Part shown: piece after piece, positions 47,199-56,784 of the stretch | Layout: each line of letters starts with the position of its first letter | Numbering within the stretch: position 1 is the stretch's first letter | Assembly: GCA_002951995.1 (NCBI GenBank) | Contig: CP019797.1 | Span: 1,472,501 to 1,536,500 of the forward strand | Direction of reading: 5' to 3' | Source: Stenotrophomonas acidaminiphila | GTDB lineage: Bacteria; Pseudomonadota; Gammaproteobacteria; Xanthomonadales; Xanthomonadaceae | Length of the DNA: 64,000 nucleotides | Made by a program: the position numbers and the translations under genes | Notes under the pieces: generated by a model | Databases searched by the model: none | Told to the model about the DNA's origin: nothing | The model's input: only the letters and a program-made list of their open reading frames with translations

Positions 47199-49114
47199 GC
47201 GGCACGGTGACAAGCGGGTTCGACGGCCGGGCGTACGCGGCGGCGCTGAGTACCGCGCCGGGCGTGTACCGCATGTACGCGGCCGACGACACGCTGCTGT
47301 ACGTGGGCAAGGCCGGCGCGCTGCGCAAGCGCGTGGGCAGCTATTTCAACGGCTCGCCGAAGAGCCGGCGCATCATGATGATGCTTGCGCAGGTGGCGCG
47401 GATGGACGTGACCGTCACCCGCACCGAGGCCGAGGCGCTGCTGCTCGAGAACCAGCTGATCAAGTCGCTGGCACCGCGCTACAACGTCTCCCTGCGCGAC
47501 GACAAGACCTATCCGCAGGTGCTGCTCACCCGCGAGCAGTGGCCGCGCATCGCCCTGCATCGCGGTCCGCGCTCGGTGCCGGGACGCTATTACGGGCCGT
47601 ATCCGGGCGTGGGTGCGGTGCGCGAGACGCTGAACCTGATGCACAAGCTGTTCAAGCTGCGCAGCTGCGAGGACAGCGTGTTCCGCAACCGCTCGCGGCC
47701 CTGCCTGCAGTACCAGATAGGCCGCTGCAGCGCGCCGTGCGTGGAGCTGGTGGCGCAGGCGGAGTACGACGAATCGGTACGCCGCGCGGCGTTGTTCCTC
47801 GAAGGCCGCAGCGACCAGCTGGCCGATGAACTGGTGCAGGCGATGCAGCAGGCCAGCGACGCCCTGGAGTTCGAGCGCGCCGCGCGCCTGCGCGACCTGG
47901 TCGCCTCGCTGCGCAGCATGCAGAACCGGCAGTACGTGGACGGCCGCGCCGCCGACCTGGACGTGCTGGCCTGCGCGACGCAGGGCGCCAGTGCGTGCGT
48001 GCTGCTGCTGGCCTTCCGCGATGGCCGCAACCTCGGCACGCGCGCGTTCTTCCCGCGCACCAACGGCGAGGACAGCGCCGAGGAAGTGCTGGGCGCGTTC
48101 GTGTCGCAGTACTACGCCGAGCACGCGCCACCGCCGGAAGTGCTGCTGGACCGCGAAATTCCCGACGCCGGGATGATCGAGGCGGCACTGGCCAGCGCCG
48201 CCGAGCGCAAGGTGGTTCTGAAATGGAACGTGCGCGGCGAGCGTGCCGGCTATGTCGAACTCGCCAGCCGCAACGCGCAGATCAGCCTGGTCAGCGAGCT
48301 CGACAGCCGTGGTGCGCAGCATGCGCGCAGCGAGGCGTTGCGGCAGATGCTGGGCCTGGCCGAACCGGTCCGGCGCGTGGAGTGTTTCGACATCAGCCAC
48401 ACCATGGGCGAGGCCACGGTGGCGTCGTGCGTGGTGTTCGACGCGGCCGGCCCGGTGCGCGCGCAGTACCGGCGCTACAACATCAGCGGCATCGAGCCCG
48501 GCGACGATTACGCGGCGATGCGCCAGGCCATCGACCGCCGGTTCCGGCGCGCGCTGGAGGCCGCGGAGATGGCGGCGCCGGACGCCGATGCCAGCGACGG
48601 CGGGCGTTCCCGCGCCGCGTCGCGCAGTGGCGACCTGCCGGCCTTGCCGGACGTGCTGCTGATCGATGGTGGCGCCGGGCAGCTCGCGCAGGCGCAGGCC
48701 GCGCTGGCCGACCTGGGGGTCGAGGGCGTGCTGCTGCTGGGCGTCGCCAAGGGCGTCGAGCGCCGCGCCGGCCACGAGGCGCTGGTGTTGCCCGACGGGC
48801 GCGAGATCCGCCCGGGCGCGGCGTCGCCGGCGCTGCAGTTCATCCAGCAGGTGCGTGACGAAGCGCACCGTTTCGCGATCACCGGGCACCGTGGACGCCG
48901 GCAGAAGGCGCGCATGACCAGCCGGCTGGAGGATATTCCCGGCATCGGCCCGCGGCGCCGCGCCAGCCTGCTCAAGCATTTCGGTGGACTGGCCGGGCTG
49001 AAAGCGGCCGGCGAGGCCGAGATCGCGCGCGTGGAAGGCATCAATGCCGCCCTTGCAACGCGCATCTACGCTAACCTTCACGGACTGTCGATCCCGGATC
49101 CGGCAGCGGAGTAA
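47195..49114 (+). CDS. uvrC: UvrABC system protein C
   Basis: 639 residues. Makes both incisions in nucleotide excision repair. GIY-YIG nuclease (GVYRMYAADDTLLYVGKA), UVR motif that binds UvrB (LVQAMQQASDALEFERAARLRDLV), an RNase H-like domain (VECFDISHTMGEATVASCVVFD, LLIDGGAGQLAQAQAAL) and C-terminal helix-hairpin-helix (LEDIPGIGPRRRASLLKHFGG). An inserted Ala/Asp/Ser-rich stretch around nt 48570-48640 is not conserved. Confidence 0.97.
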   Translation: MSGTVTSGFDGRAYAAALSTAPGVYRMYAADDTLLYVGKAGALRKRVGSYFNGSPKSRRIMMMLAQVARMDVTVTRTEAEALLLENQLIKSLAPRYNVSLRDDKTYPQVLLTREQWPRIALHRGPRSVPGRYYGPYPGVGAVRETLNLMHKLFKLRSCEDSVFRNRSRPCLQYQIGRCSAPCVELVAQAEYDESVRRAALFLEGRSDQLADELVQAMQQASDALEFERAARLRDLVASLRSMQNRQYVDGRAADLDVLACATQGASACVLLLAFRDGRNLGTRAFFPRTNGEDSAEEVLGAFVSQYYAEHAPPPEVLLDREIPDAGMIEAALASAAERKVVLKWNVRGERAGYVELASRNAQISLVSELDSRGAQHARSEALRQMLGLAEPVRRVECFDISHTMGEATVASCVVFDAAGPVRAQYRRYNISGIEPGDDYAAMRQAIDRRFRRALEAAEMAAPDADASDGGRSRAASRSGDLPALPDVLLIDGGAGQLAQAQAALADLGVEGVLLLGVAKGVERRAGHEALVLPDGREIRPGAASPALQFIQQVRDEAHRFAITGHRGRRQKARMTSRLEDIPGIGPRRRASLLKHFGGLAGLKAAGEAEIARVEGINAALATRIYANLHGLSIPDPAAE

Positions 49115-49121
49115 AGCTGTA

Positions 49122-49736
49122 ATGACCCTGACCGTACCCACCTGGCTGACGTTGCTGCGGATCGTGATGATCCCGGTGCTGGTGCTGGTGTTCTACCTGC
49201 CGTACACGTGGACGAACTTCGCGTCGGCCGCGGTGTTCGGCCTGGCGGCGATCACCGACTGGCTCGATGGCTGGGTCGCGCGCCGCTACCAGATGCATTC
49301 GGCGTTCGGCGCCTTCCTCGACCCGGTGGCCGACAAGCTGATGGTGGCCGTGGCGCTGTTCCTGATCGTGCAGGGCCACCCGACCGCATGGATGGCGTTC
49401 TGGGCCGCGGTGATCGTCGGTCGCGAGATCGCGGTATCCGCGCTGCGCGAGTGGATGGCCGAGATCGGCCAGCGCGCCAAGGTGCGGGTGGCGATGATCG
49501 GCAAGATCAAGACCACCGCGCAGATGATCGCGCTGCTGTGCCTGCTGTACTCGGTATCGCCCAACACGCCGGTGACCGACATCTGGCTGGGCGGGCCGAT
49601 ATTCCACATCGGCGACTGGATGCTGGCGATCGCCGCGCTGCTCACGCTGGTGTCCGCCGTGCAGTACCTGCGCGCGGCCTGGCCGAGCCTGCGCGAGGAC
49701 GAAATCGCCGCGCGCTCGCAGTCGAAAAAAAGATGA
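49122..49736 (+). CDS. pgsA: CDP-diacylglycerol-glycerol-3-phosphate 3-phosphatidyltransferase
   Basis: 204 residues, about five transmembrane helices. Makes phosphatidylglycerol phosphate. The CDP-alcohol phosphatidyltransferase motif D-G-x2-A-R-x8-G-x3-D-x3-D is seen in DWLDGWVARRYQMHSAFGAF and the following LDPVADK. uvrC-pgsA followed by tRNA genes is the common gammaproteobacterial order. The ATG at 49122 follows a weak site seven bases after uvrC. Confidence 0.96.
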   Translation: MTLTVPTWLTLLRIVMIPVLVLVFYLPYTWTNFASAAVFGLAAITDWLDGWVARRYQMHSAFGAFLDPVADKLMVAVALFLIVQGHPTAWMAFWAAVIVGREIAVSALREWMAEIGQRAKVRVAMIGKIKTTAQMIALLCLLYSVSPNTPVTDIWLGGPIFHIGDWMLAIAALLTLVSAVQYLRAAWPSLREDEIAARSQSKKR

Positions 49737-49746
49737 AACAGGGCTG

Positions 49747-49774
49747 TTGACAGGTAGGCGATTGCATGTAGAAT
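49747..49774 (+). promoter_or_regulatory. Promoter of first tRNA-Gly
   Basis: Consensus TTGACA (49747-49752) and TAGAAT (49769-49774) with a 16-base spacer, 12 bases before the tRNA. It begins only ten bases after pgsA. Confidence 0.75.
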
Positions 49775-49786
49775 TTCGCCTCCCAA

Positions 49787-49862
<76 letters not shown>

Positions 49863-50003
49863 AGTCGATGAAGCTTCCGGGTTTTCAACGGAGCTGAATC
49901 AGGGAATTCACCTCATGTAGATCGACGCGATCAGCTGATTGCAGGCGGTATGCGGGGAAGCTGGAAAGCTTCCCGGAAGCGTGAAGAAAGTTGTTAAAAA
50001 GGC

Positions 50004-50032
50004 TGGCGCAATTCCTACGAAGTCTGTAGAAT
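50004..50032 (+). promoter_or_regulatory. Likely promoter of second tRNA-Gly
   Basis: TAGAAT at 50027-50032 matches the first copy's -10; TGGCGC at 50004-50009 is a weak -35 at 17 bases. The preceding TTAAAAAGGCTG resembles the region before the initiator tRNA promoter. Confidence 0.5.
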
Positions 50033-50045
50033 GCACGGCTCCCAA

Positions 50046-50121
<76 letters not shown>

Positions 50122-50132
50122 GATTACGAAAA

Positions 50133-50153
50133 GGCCCGCGAGCGGGGTTTTTT
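50133..50153 (+). terminator. Short terminator after tRNA-Gly copy 2
   Basis: CCCGC (50135-50139) pairs with GCGGG (50142-50146), followed by GTTTTTT. Short stem but a good T-run. Confidence 0.55.
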
Positions 50154-50198
50154 CATATCGGGAAGAGGTTTTTCTTCCTGTACGATCGACAAGATTGT

Positions 50199-50272
50199 GG
50201 CCTGGTAGCAGAGTGGTTATGCAGCGGATTGCAAATCCGCGTACGCCGGTTCGATTCCGACCCAGGCCTCCA
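50199..50272 (+). tRNA. tRNA-Cys (GCA)
   Basis: 74 bases with CCA. Acceptor GGCCTGG/CCAGGCC, anticodon arm GCGGA-TTGCAAA-TCCGC showing GCA, T-arm with GGTTCGATTCC. Preceded by TACGAT, a possible -10. Confidence 0.97.
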
Positions 50273-50277
50273 TTTGA

Positions 50278-50308
50278 AGCCCTGATGATTCAGGGCTTTT
50301 TCTTTTTC
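50278..50308 (+). terminator. Intrinsic terminator of the tRNA cluster
   Basis: AGCCCTGA (50278-50285) pairs with TCAGGGCT (50290-50297) around TGAT, followed by TTTTCTTTTTC. Confidence 0.88.
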
Positions 50309-50706
50309 TGGATTCGCAGCGCGCCGGGTGCCGGAAGTGTGCGCCGGTGGCGCGCGCGGTCGGCAGCTCGCGATCAGTGCCATTTGCCGTGCCGTCGCCG
50401 GGCGCGTGTGCCGCCGTCATCCACGGCGCACAGGATCGCGCGCGGGCGGCGCCACCAGTCGGCCCTTGTGGCACCGCGCGGCGCCTGCTGTCCGCGCATG
50501 CGCTGAAGCGCCCGGATGCGGCCCGACGACCGTGAGCGCGGCCTTTGCCGCGGTGGTTTCAGTGCGGCGCACGCGCTCCGCGACTGCGCCCGTGGCGACA
50601 GTCAGCGTCGTGATCCTGGTGTTGACGGCCGCGCACAACGTGCCAACGGTGCCGGCGGGATGCTCGTCCCACCACGGCAACCGGCCGCGGCAATCAGGAG
50701 ACCGTC
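50309..50706 (+). other. About 400 bp with no recognised gene
   Basis: Between the tRNA-Cys terminator and the 47-residue gene. Open frames on both strands are compositional only. TTGACG near 50623 could be part of a promoter for the downstream small gene, without a clear -10. Confidence 0.4.
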
Positions 50707-50850
50707 ATGACCCAGCAGCGCGACCAGAACCCGAAGCAGAACGTCGGGCAGCAGAACCCGGACAACCCCAACCAGAAACAGCAACCCGGGCAGCAGGATC
50801 AGGGCCAGCAGCGCAAGGCGCCGGGCCAGGGCAACGACGAAGAAGAGTAA
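50707..50850 (+). CDS. 47-residue Gln/Asn-rich hydrophilic protein
   Basis: Starts MTQQRDQNPKQ and ends PGQGNDEEE. About a third of the residues are Gln; there are no hydrophobic stretches, Cys or aromatic residues, so the chain should be disordered and soluble, like hydrophilins. A strong ribosome site (AGGAG, six bases before ATG) and a near-perfect terminator 33 bases after the stop support a real gene despite its size. Function unknown; a stress or desiccation role is only suggested by composition. Confidence 0.72.
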   Translation: MTQQRDQNPKQNVGQQNPDNPNQKQQPGQQDQGQQRKAPGQGNDEEE

Positions 50851-50882
50851 GCCGCAGCGTTGCGCCAGCGCGCATGCAACCC

Positions 50883-50916
50883 AGGCCCGGCCATCACACT
50901 GATGGCCGGGCCTTTT
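50883..50916 (+). terminator. Terminator after the 47-residue gene
   Basis: AGGCCCGGCCATCA (50883-50896) pairs perfectly with TGATGGCCGGGCCT (50900-50913) around CAC, then TTTCG. Could also stop minus-strand transcripts from dxs. Confidence 0.8.
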
Positions 50917-51102
50917 CGCGGGTGTGCTTGGCGCCAGGCCGGTACGCGCGCCGGCAGGAGGCAGTCGGGAAACGCGGGAAACGGCGGTGCCTGCGCACCC
51001 GTGGAAGGCCGCGACGGAACGCCGGGAGCCCGCCGCCTGCGCAGGCACCGGCTCGTCCCGCTGCCGGCAGGGCAACGGGTGCGCGCATCCAGAGGACGTC
51101 AG

Positions 51103-53013
51103 TCAGCCGGCTACGCTCAGCGGCGCGGTGGTGCCGCGCACGTCCGGCCAGCGCCGCAGGATCGCGTCGCGGATGCCGGCCGCATCGATGCCGGCTTCGG
51201 CCAGCAGGTCTTCGCGGCTGGCATGGTGCTGGAAGCTGTCCGGCAGGCCCAGGTGCAGCACCGGCAGCACCACGGCCTCGGCGTTGAGCAGTTCGGACAC
51301 GCCCGAGCCGGCACCGCCGGCGACCACGTTGTCCTCGACGGTGACGAAGCCTTCGTGGGTGCGGGCGAGGTCGAGCAGCAGGGCGCGGTCCAGCGGCTTG
51401 ACGAAGCGCATGTTGACCACGCTCAGGCCCAGTTCGCGCCCCACCTGCTCGGCGGCCGCGACGGTCGAGCCGAAGGCCAGGATGGCCAGGCGCTGGCCCT
51501 GTGCGCGCAGCTGCGCCTTGCCGATCGGCAGGGTGGACAGATCCACGCCGGGCGCGACCCCCGGGCCGGTGCCACGCGGGTAGCGCACCGCCGCCGGTCC
51601 ACGGTATTGCAGGCCGGTGCTGAGCATCTGCCGGCACTCGGCCTCGTCGGCCGGCGCCATCACCAGCATGTTCGGCACGCAGCGCAGGAAGCTCAGGTCC
51701 AGGTTGCCGGCATGGGTGGCGCCGTCCGGGCCGACCACGCCGGCGCGGTCGATGGCGAACAGCACGTCCAGGTCCTGGATGGCGACGTCGTGCACCAGCT
51801 GGTCGTAGGCGCGCTGCAGGAAGGTGGAATAGATCGCCACCACCGGCTTTGCGCCCTGGGTGGCCATGCCCGCGGCCAGGGTCACCGCGTGCTGCTCGGC
51901 GATGGCCACGTCGAAGTAGCGCTGCGGGTACTCCCTGCTGAAACGCACCAGGCCCGAGCCCTCGCGCATGGCCGGGGTGATGCCCATCAGCTGCGGCTCG
52001 GCGGCGGCGGCATCGCACAGCCAGTCGCCGAACACGTCGGTGTAGGTCGGCTTCTTCGGCGCGCTCTTGGCCGGCAGGCCCTTGCTCGGGTCGAACGGGC
52101 CGACGGCGTGATAGCCGATCTGGTCGCCCTCGGCCGGCTCGTAGCCCTTGCCCTTGGTGGTCATGATGTGCAGCAGGTGCGGCCCCTTCTTGCCCTTGAG
52201 GGTCCTGAGGGTGGACAGCAGCAGCGGCAGGTCGTGGCCGTCGATCGGGCCGGTGTAGTGGAAGCCCATCTGCTCGAACGCGGTGGACGGCACGAACATG
52301 CCCTTCCACTGCTCCTCCCAGCGCTTGACGAAGCGCGCCGGCGGGCTGTGGCGCTTGTCGCCGAGGATCTTCTTGCCGCCCTCGCGCAGCGCGTTGAGGG
52401 TACGGCTGGCGGTGGCGCGGCCGAGCATCTTGGTCAGCCCGCCCACCGCCTCGGAGATGGACATGTTGTTGTCGTTGAGGATGACCAGGATGTTGGGCTC
52501 CTCGTCCATGCCGCCGGCGTGCGCCAGCGCCTCGAACGCCATGCCCGCGGTCATCGCGCCGTCGCCGATCACCGCCACCATGCGGCGCTCGTCGCCCTGG
52601 CGCTGGCGCGCGATTGCCATGCCCAGCGCCGCCGAGATCGAGGTCGAGGAATGGCCGACGCCGAACGTGTCGTACTCGCTTTCCTCGCGCTTGGGGAACG
52701 GCGCCACGCCGTCCTTCTGCTTGACCGTGTGGATGGTGTCGCGGCGGCCGGTCAGGATCTTGTGCGGGTAGGTCTGGTGGCCGACGTCCCACACCAGCTG
52801 GTCGACCGGGGTGTCGTAGAGGTAGTGCAGGGCGACGGTGAGTTCGATCACGCCCAGCCCGGCGGCGAAGTGGCCGCCGCTCCGGCCCACGGATTCGATC
52901 AGGTAATCGCGCAGCTCGCCGGCGACCGCGGTCAGTTCGGTTTCCTCGAACGTGCGCAGATCGTGCGGGGTCTGGATGCGCGACAGGCGCGGATAGCGGA
53001 CGGAGTCGATCAT
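51103..53013 (-). CDS. dxs: 1-deoxy-D-xylulose-5-phosphate synthase
   Basis: 636 residues. Joins pyruvate and glyceraldehyde 3-phosphate, first step of the MEP isoprenoid pathway, using thiamine diphosphate. [17 protein letters not shown], the ThDP motif [14 protein letters not shown] followed by NDNNMSIS, the catalytic Glu in [12 protein letters not shown], and [15 protein letters not shown] are all intact, as is the C-terminal domain. Normal length. ATG at 53013. It stands alone with long non-coding stretches on both sides. Confidence 0.97.
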   Translation of the reverse strand: MIDSVRYPRLSRIQTPHDLRTFEETELTAVAGELRDYLIESVGRSGGHFAAGLGVIELTVALHYLYDTPVDQLVWDVGHQTYPHKILTGRRDTIHTVKQKDGVAPFPKREESEYDTFGVGHSSTSISAALGMAIARQRQGDERRMVAVIGDGAMTAGMAFEALAHAGGMDEEPNILVILNDNNMSISEAVGGLTKMLGRATASRTLNALREGGKKILGDKRHSPPARFVKRWEEQWKGMFVPSTAFEQMGFHYTGPIDGHDLPLLLSTLRTLKGKKGPHLLHIMTTKGKGYEPAEGDQIGYHAVGPFDPSKGLPAKSAPKKPTYTDVFGDWLCDAAAAEPQLMGITPAMREGSGLVRFSREYPQRYFDVAIAEQHAVTLAAGMATQGAKPVVAIYSTFLQRAYDQLVHDVAIQDLDVLFAIDRAGVVGPDGATHAGNLDLSFLRCVPNMLVMAPADEAECRQMLSTGLQYRGPAAVRYPRGTGPGVAPGVDLSTLPIGKAQLRAQGQRLAILAFGSTVAAAEQVGRELGLSVVNMRFVKPLDRALLLDLARTHEGFVTVEDNVVAGGAGSGVSELLNAEAVVLPVLHLGLPDSFQHHASREDLLAEAGIDAAGIRDAILRRWPDVRGTTAPLSVAG

Positions 53014-53554
53014 GTTCTTCGCGTTTCAGCTGGACCGGTATTTTCGCCCCCATTCCGGGGTGGGGCAAGCAAACCACCGGTGGCGTGGGCCGCCGATGAC
53101 GGCTTCCGCGGCAGGAGTGCGGGTGGGGTTCAGCTTGCGCCGTGGCGGCGCTCGCCCGATGCGTGTGCGCTGGGTGCTTGGGCCTGGCGATGGCACGCCG
53201 CGGTGCGCGGGTGGTGGCCGTTTCAGGCACTGGGACCGCGAGGGGTGCATGCGTTCGGTGCCTGCCTGGGCCTGCGGCAACGGCGTCGGGTCGGCCAGGA
53301 ACGGGGTGCGGTCGTGACATGCGCGGGCGGGAGCACACGTCCATGTATGCCCGCGCGACACGCGGGCCGCACATCAGTCAGAGCGCAAGGCGCCGGTGCT
53401 GCGTCGCGGTGCCTGCCCGGGGCGCCTCAGGGGCAACGCCCTCGGGCGCGGTGCGGGTGAACGGACGCTGGCGCGCGTCGCGGGCGGGCGAACGCGTCGA
53501 TGAATCCCCGCACGCTGGACATGTCCGGCAGTCGTGCACCGGCACCGCGCCGGC
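53014..53554 (-). other. 541 bp upstream of dxs with no recognised gene
   Basis: Open frames such as minus 53026-53361 give Arg/Pro/Thr-rich products without pattern. No tRNA or clear T-run terminator was seen; the dxs promoter should lie near 53014-53100 but no confident -35/-10 pair was found. Confidence 0.4.
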
Positions 53555-54219
53555 TCAGGCGCTGCGGCGCGGGGCCTTCTTGGGCAGCTGTGCCTGCAGG
53601 AACGCCATCTGGTCGGCCAGGATGTTGCGGTTGGACAGGATCAGGTGCTCGATCCAGCTCGGCCGGTACGGCACCGCCAACAGCGGCATGTTGGCCTGCT
53701 GCGGGGTGCGGTTGCTCTTGCGCGAATTGCACTGGAAGCAGGCGCTGACCACGTTCTCCCAGATGTCGCGGCCACCCTTGGACAGCGGCATCACGTGGTC
53801 GCGGGTCAGGTGCGGGCGGCTGAACTGCTGGCCGCAGTACAGGCACAGCTGGGCGTCGCGGGCGAACAGCGCGGTGTTGGTGAGGTTGGGGTCGGGTCGA
53901 TGGCGCGCGAACGGGCATGGCCGCGCGAGGCGATGATCGGGTGCAGGTCCAGGCCGCTGCGCAGGCCGCTGGCGCGGTTGATGGCGCCGTGCACATGCAG
54001 GCAGGGGTCGCCCAGGGTCCAGGCCACCGCGCCGCGCGCGTAGAGGCAGGACGCTTCCTGCCAGTTGATCCAGTCGAGCACGCGGCCGTGCGCGTCCAGC
54101 GACAGCAGGCGCACGGAACCAAGGCGGTGCAGGGAGGGCGGGAGCGAAAACTCCACGTCCGGAGCGGATGCGGCGACTCCGGTATCGATCAGACCACGCG
54201 GTGTAGTGTCTGTCTCCAT
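53555..54219 (-). CDS. HNH endonuclease family protein, frame broken once
   Basis: About 221 residues after repair. The N-terminal half (VRLLSLDAHGRVLDWINWQEA, YARGAVAWTLGD) is the part common to this family, and the C-terminal HNH module has CLYCGQQF, LTRDHVMPLSKGG, WENVVSACFQCNSRKSNRTP with two CxxC zinc pairs. The frame breaks at the G4 run 53888-53891 (plus strand); one extra base joins AIDPTP to NLTNTALFARD. These small HNH proteins are widespread and not tied to a restriction system; role unknown. Confidence 0.85.
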
Positions 54220-54306
54220 CGGGAAAACAGCTTATACACGAAGCGTGACAATTTGTGTAAACCCGGCCGCCATCGACGATGGCGGCCGGGCCGGGCCGGG
54301 CCGGGC

Positions 54307-56096
54307 TCACTCGCCGAAGCGCGCGGCGTCCATGGCCATCAGCGGCGCGGCGCCGCTTTCCATGCTGGCGGCATGGGCCAGGGTGCGCGGCAGGATGCGC
54401 GCGTAGTAGAAGCGCGCGGTTTCCAGCTTGGCCTGCTTGAAGGCGTCGGGATGGGCCGATGCCTGCGCCGCGGCTACCGCGCGCGCCCACCAGTAGGCCA
54501 GGGCGACGTAGCCGCTGTAGAACAGATAGTCCCAGCTGGCCGCGCCCAGCTCCTCGGGATTGGCCGCAGCGCGCTGCAGGACGCTGCGGGTCAGCGTGCC
54601 CCATTCGTTGGCCCGGGCGCCGAGCACCGGCAGGAATTCGGCGACGGCGGGATTGTCGCCGTTGGCGGCGATGAACGCCTGGATCTCGGCCAGGAACAGC
54701 TTCAGCCCCGCGCCCTGCGACAGGGCGGTCTTGCGCCCGATCAGGTCCAGCGCCTGGATGCCGGTGGTGCCTTCGTACAGGGTGGTGATGCGGGCGTCGC
54801 GGGCCAGCTGCTCCATGCCGTGCTCGGCGATGTAGCCGTGGCCGCCGAAGCACTGCTGGGCGTTGTAGGTGCACTCGATGCTCCACTCGGTCAGGCAGGC
54901 CTTGACGATGGGCGTGAGGAAACTGACCAGGGTCTCGGCATCGGCGCGCACCTGTGCGTCGCCGGCGCTCTGCGCGGCGTCGAGCTGGGTATAGGCGTGC
55001 GCGGCCAGCAGCCGCCCGCCTTCGGTCAGCGCCTTGATCGACAGCAGCATGCGCCGCACGTCCGGCTGGGCGATGATCGGGTCGGCCGGCTTGTCGGCCA
55101 GCTGCGCGCCCTTCGGCGCGCGCGACTGCAGGCGCTCGCGGGCGTAGGCCAGGGCGCCCTGGTAGGCGCGCTCGGACTGCGCCAGGCCCTGGATGCCGAC
55201 GCCGAGGCGGGCGGAGTTCATCATCACGAACATCGCCTGCAGGCCCTTGTGCGGCTGGCCCACGAGGTAGCCCTGGGCGCCGTCGAAGTTCATCACGCAG
55301 GTGGACGAGCCGTGGATGCCCATCTTGTGTTCCAGCGCGCCGCAGCGCAGGGCATTGCGCTCGCCCATCGTGCCGTCGCGGCCGACCTTGTACTTGGGGG
55401 TGACGAACAGCGAGATGCCCTTCGGCCCGGGCGGGGCGTCGGGCAGCTTGGCCAGCACCAGGTGGACGATGTTCTCGCTCAGGTCGTGCTCGCCGGCGGT
55501 GATGAATATCTTGGTGCCGGTGATGGCATAACTGCCATCGGCGTTGGGCTCGGCGCGGGTCTTGAGCAGGCCCAGGTCGGTGCCGGCATGCGGCTCGGTC
55601 AGGCACATGGTGCCGGTCCAGTTGCCGGCCACCAGCGGCTTCAGGAAGGCTTCCTTCTGCCAGTCCTCGCCGTAGTGCTTGAGTGCCTCGACCGCGCCGT
55701 GCGACAGCATCGGGAACAGGCTCCAGGCCAGGTTGGCCGAGGACACCATCTCGCTCAGCGCCATGCCAGGGTTTCGGGCATGCCCTGGCCGCCGAACTCC
55801 GGCGCGGCGGTCAGGCCGGTCCAGCCGCCGTCGACGAACTGCGCGTACGCTTCCTTGAAACCGGGCGCGGTGGTGACCTCGCCGGTGGCCTTGTCCAGCG
55901 TGCAGCCGTTCTGGTCGCCCACTGCGTTGAGCGGCGCCAGCACGCTGGCGCTGAAGCGGCCGGCTTCCTCCAGCACGGCGTCGATGACGTCGGCGCTGGC
56001 GTCGGCGTGGCCCATCGCGGCGAACAGGGACTCGGCCTTGAGCACGTCGTGCAGGGCGAAGCGGAGGTCGGTAACGGGTGCCTTGTAGTTGCTCAT
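54307..56096 (-). CDS. Acyl-CoA dehydrogenase (long form with C-terminal extension), frame broken once
   Basis: About 596 residues after repair. FAD enzyme that introduces the first double bond in fatty acid beta-oxidation. N-terminal helical part (MSNYKAPVTDLRFAL), the core with GTMCLTEPHAGTDLG, KIFITAGEHD, CFGGHGYIAEHGMEQLARDARITTLYEGTTGIQALDLIGRK, and the C-terminal extension typical of the 600-residue class. The frame breaks at 55766-55767 (plus strand CC): MPETL should continue GMALSEM, restored by one extra base. Monocistronic; a G+C-rich run follows the stop. Confidence 0.9.
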
Positions 56097-56133
56097 CGGT
56101 GCGATCTCGGATGAAACGGAAAGGGGAGGCGGA

Positions 56134-56610
56134 TCAGCGCAGCACGCCGGGCAGGCCCGGCGCCTGGTTCAGGGTGTTGCGTGCGCTCACCTCGAAGCTG
56201 CGCTGCTTTTTTTCTTCCGGGGTGGCCTTGACCGTGCCCTCCAGCTCGTAGAACAGCGAGCGGCCGCCGGCCAGGGCGTCGGCCACGACGATGCGCGCCG
56301 GCGAGGCCGGCTGCAGGCGGACCTTGATCACGTCGGCCGATTCCGGGCCGATCGACAGCCCCGGGGTGGCGGCCAGGGTACCGGCGGCCTGGTCACCGAC
56401 CTTGATCCGCAGGGCGACGTCGTCGAAGCGCATCGGCATCGAACTGTAGTTGCGCAGCCGCAGCTCGACTTCCCAGCTGCCGTCGTTGGCGACGGTGAGC
56501 TGCTGGATGCCGGCGGCGGGTTCGGAAACCCGCTTCACCATGCCGCCGCCGCACGCGGCCAGGGCGAGGCTGAGAACTGCGGTCAGGACGTACTGTGGGC
56601 GAAAACGCAT
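56134..56610 (-). CDS. LEA14-like (LEA_2) lipoprotein
   Basis: 158 residues. MRFRPQYVLTAVLSLALAACGGG is a lipoprotein signal with lipobox LAAC. The mature part (IQQLTVANDGSWEVELRLRNYSSMPMRFDDVALRIKV, then LSIGPESADVIKVRL) has the beta-sandwich pattern of LEA type 2 / water-stress domains. Likely anchored in the outer or inner membrane facing the periplasm. The ATG at 56610 is chosen over one 12 codons upstream because it starts the signal. Function unknown. Divergent from the TonB-dependent receptor gene. Confidence 0.78.
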   Translation of the reverse strand: MRFRPQYVLTAVLSLALAACGGGMVKRVSEPAAGIQQLTVANDGSWEVELRLRNYSSMPMRFDDVALRIKVGDQAAGTLAATPGLSIGPESADVIKVRLQPASPARIVVADALAGGRSLFYELEGTVKATPEEKKQRSFEVSARNTLNQAPGLPGVLR

Positions 56611-56784
56611 ACTGCTCGGTCCTCGGGATCCGGAGGGGTTGACCAAAGGATACTACGCCGTATGGCGGGCATGGCCGGGGGGCGAAGGTGCGGCCGATGG
56701 CGGAACTTCCGCGCAGGCTCATCTAGGCAGGTGAGGAGACCGACAACGTCGCCGCATTCGCATATACCGGAGAGGGGTTCATCA

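Noticed and set aside
50417..50680. 87-codon minus-strand frame before the Gln-rich gene
   Set aside because: No ribosome site, no domain, and composition typical of random G+C-rich DNA.
53026..53361. 111-codon minus-strand frame upstream of dxs
   Set aside because: Arg/Pro/Thr-rich without any pattern; no ribosome site.
50860..53460. Plus-strand open frame of 866 codons over dxs
   Set aside because: Exact antisense of the intact, highly conserved dxs.
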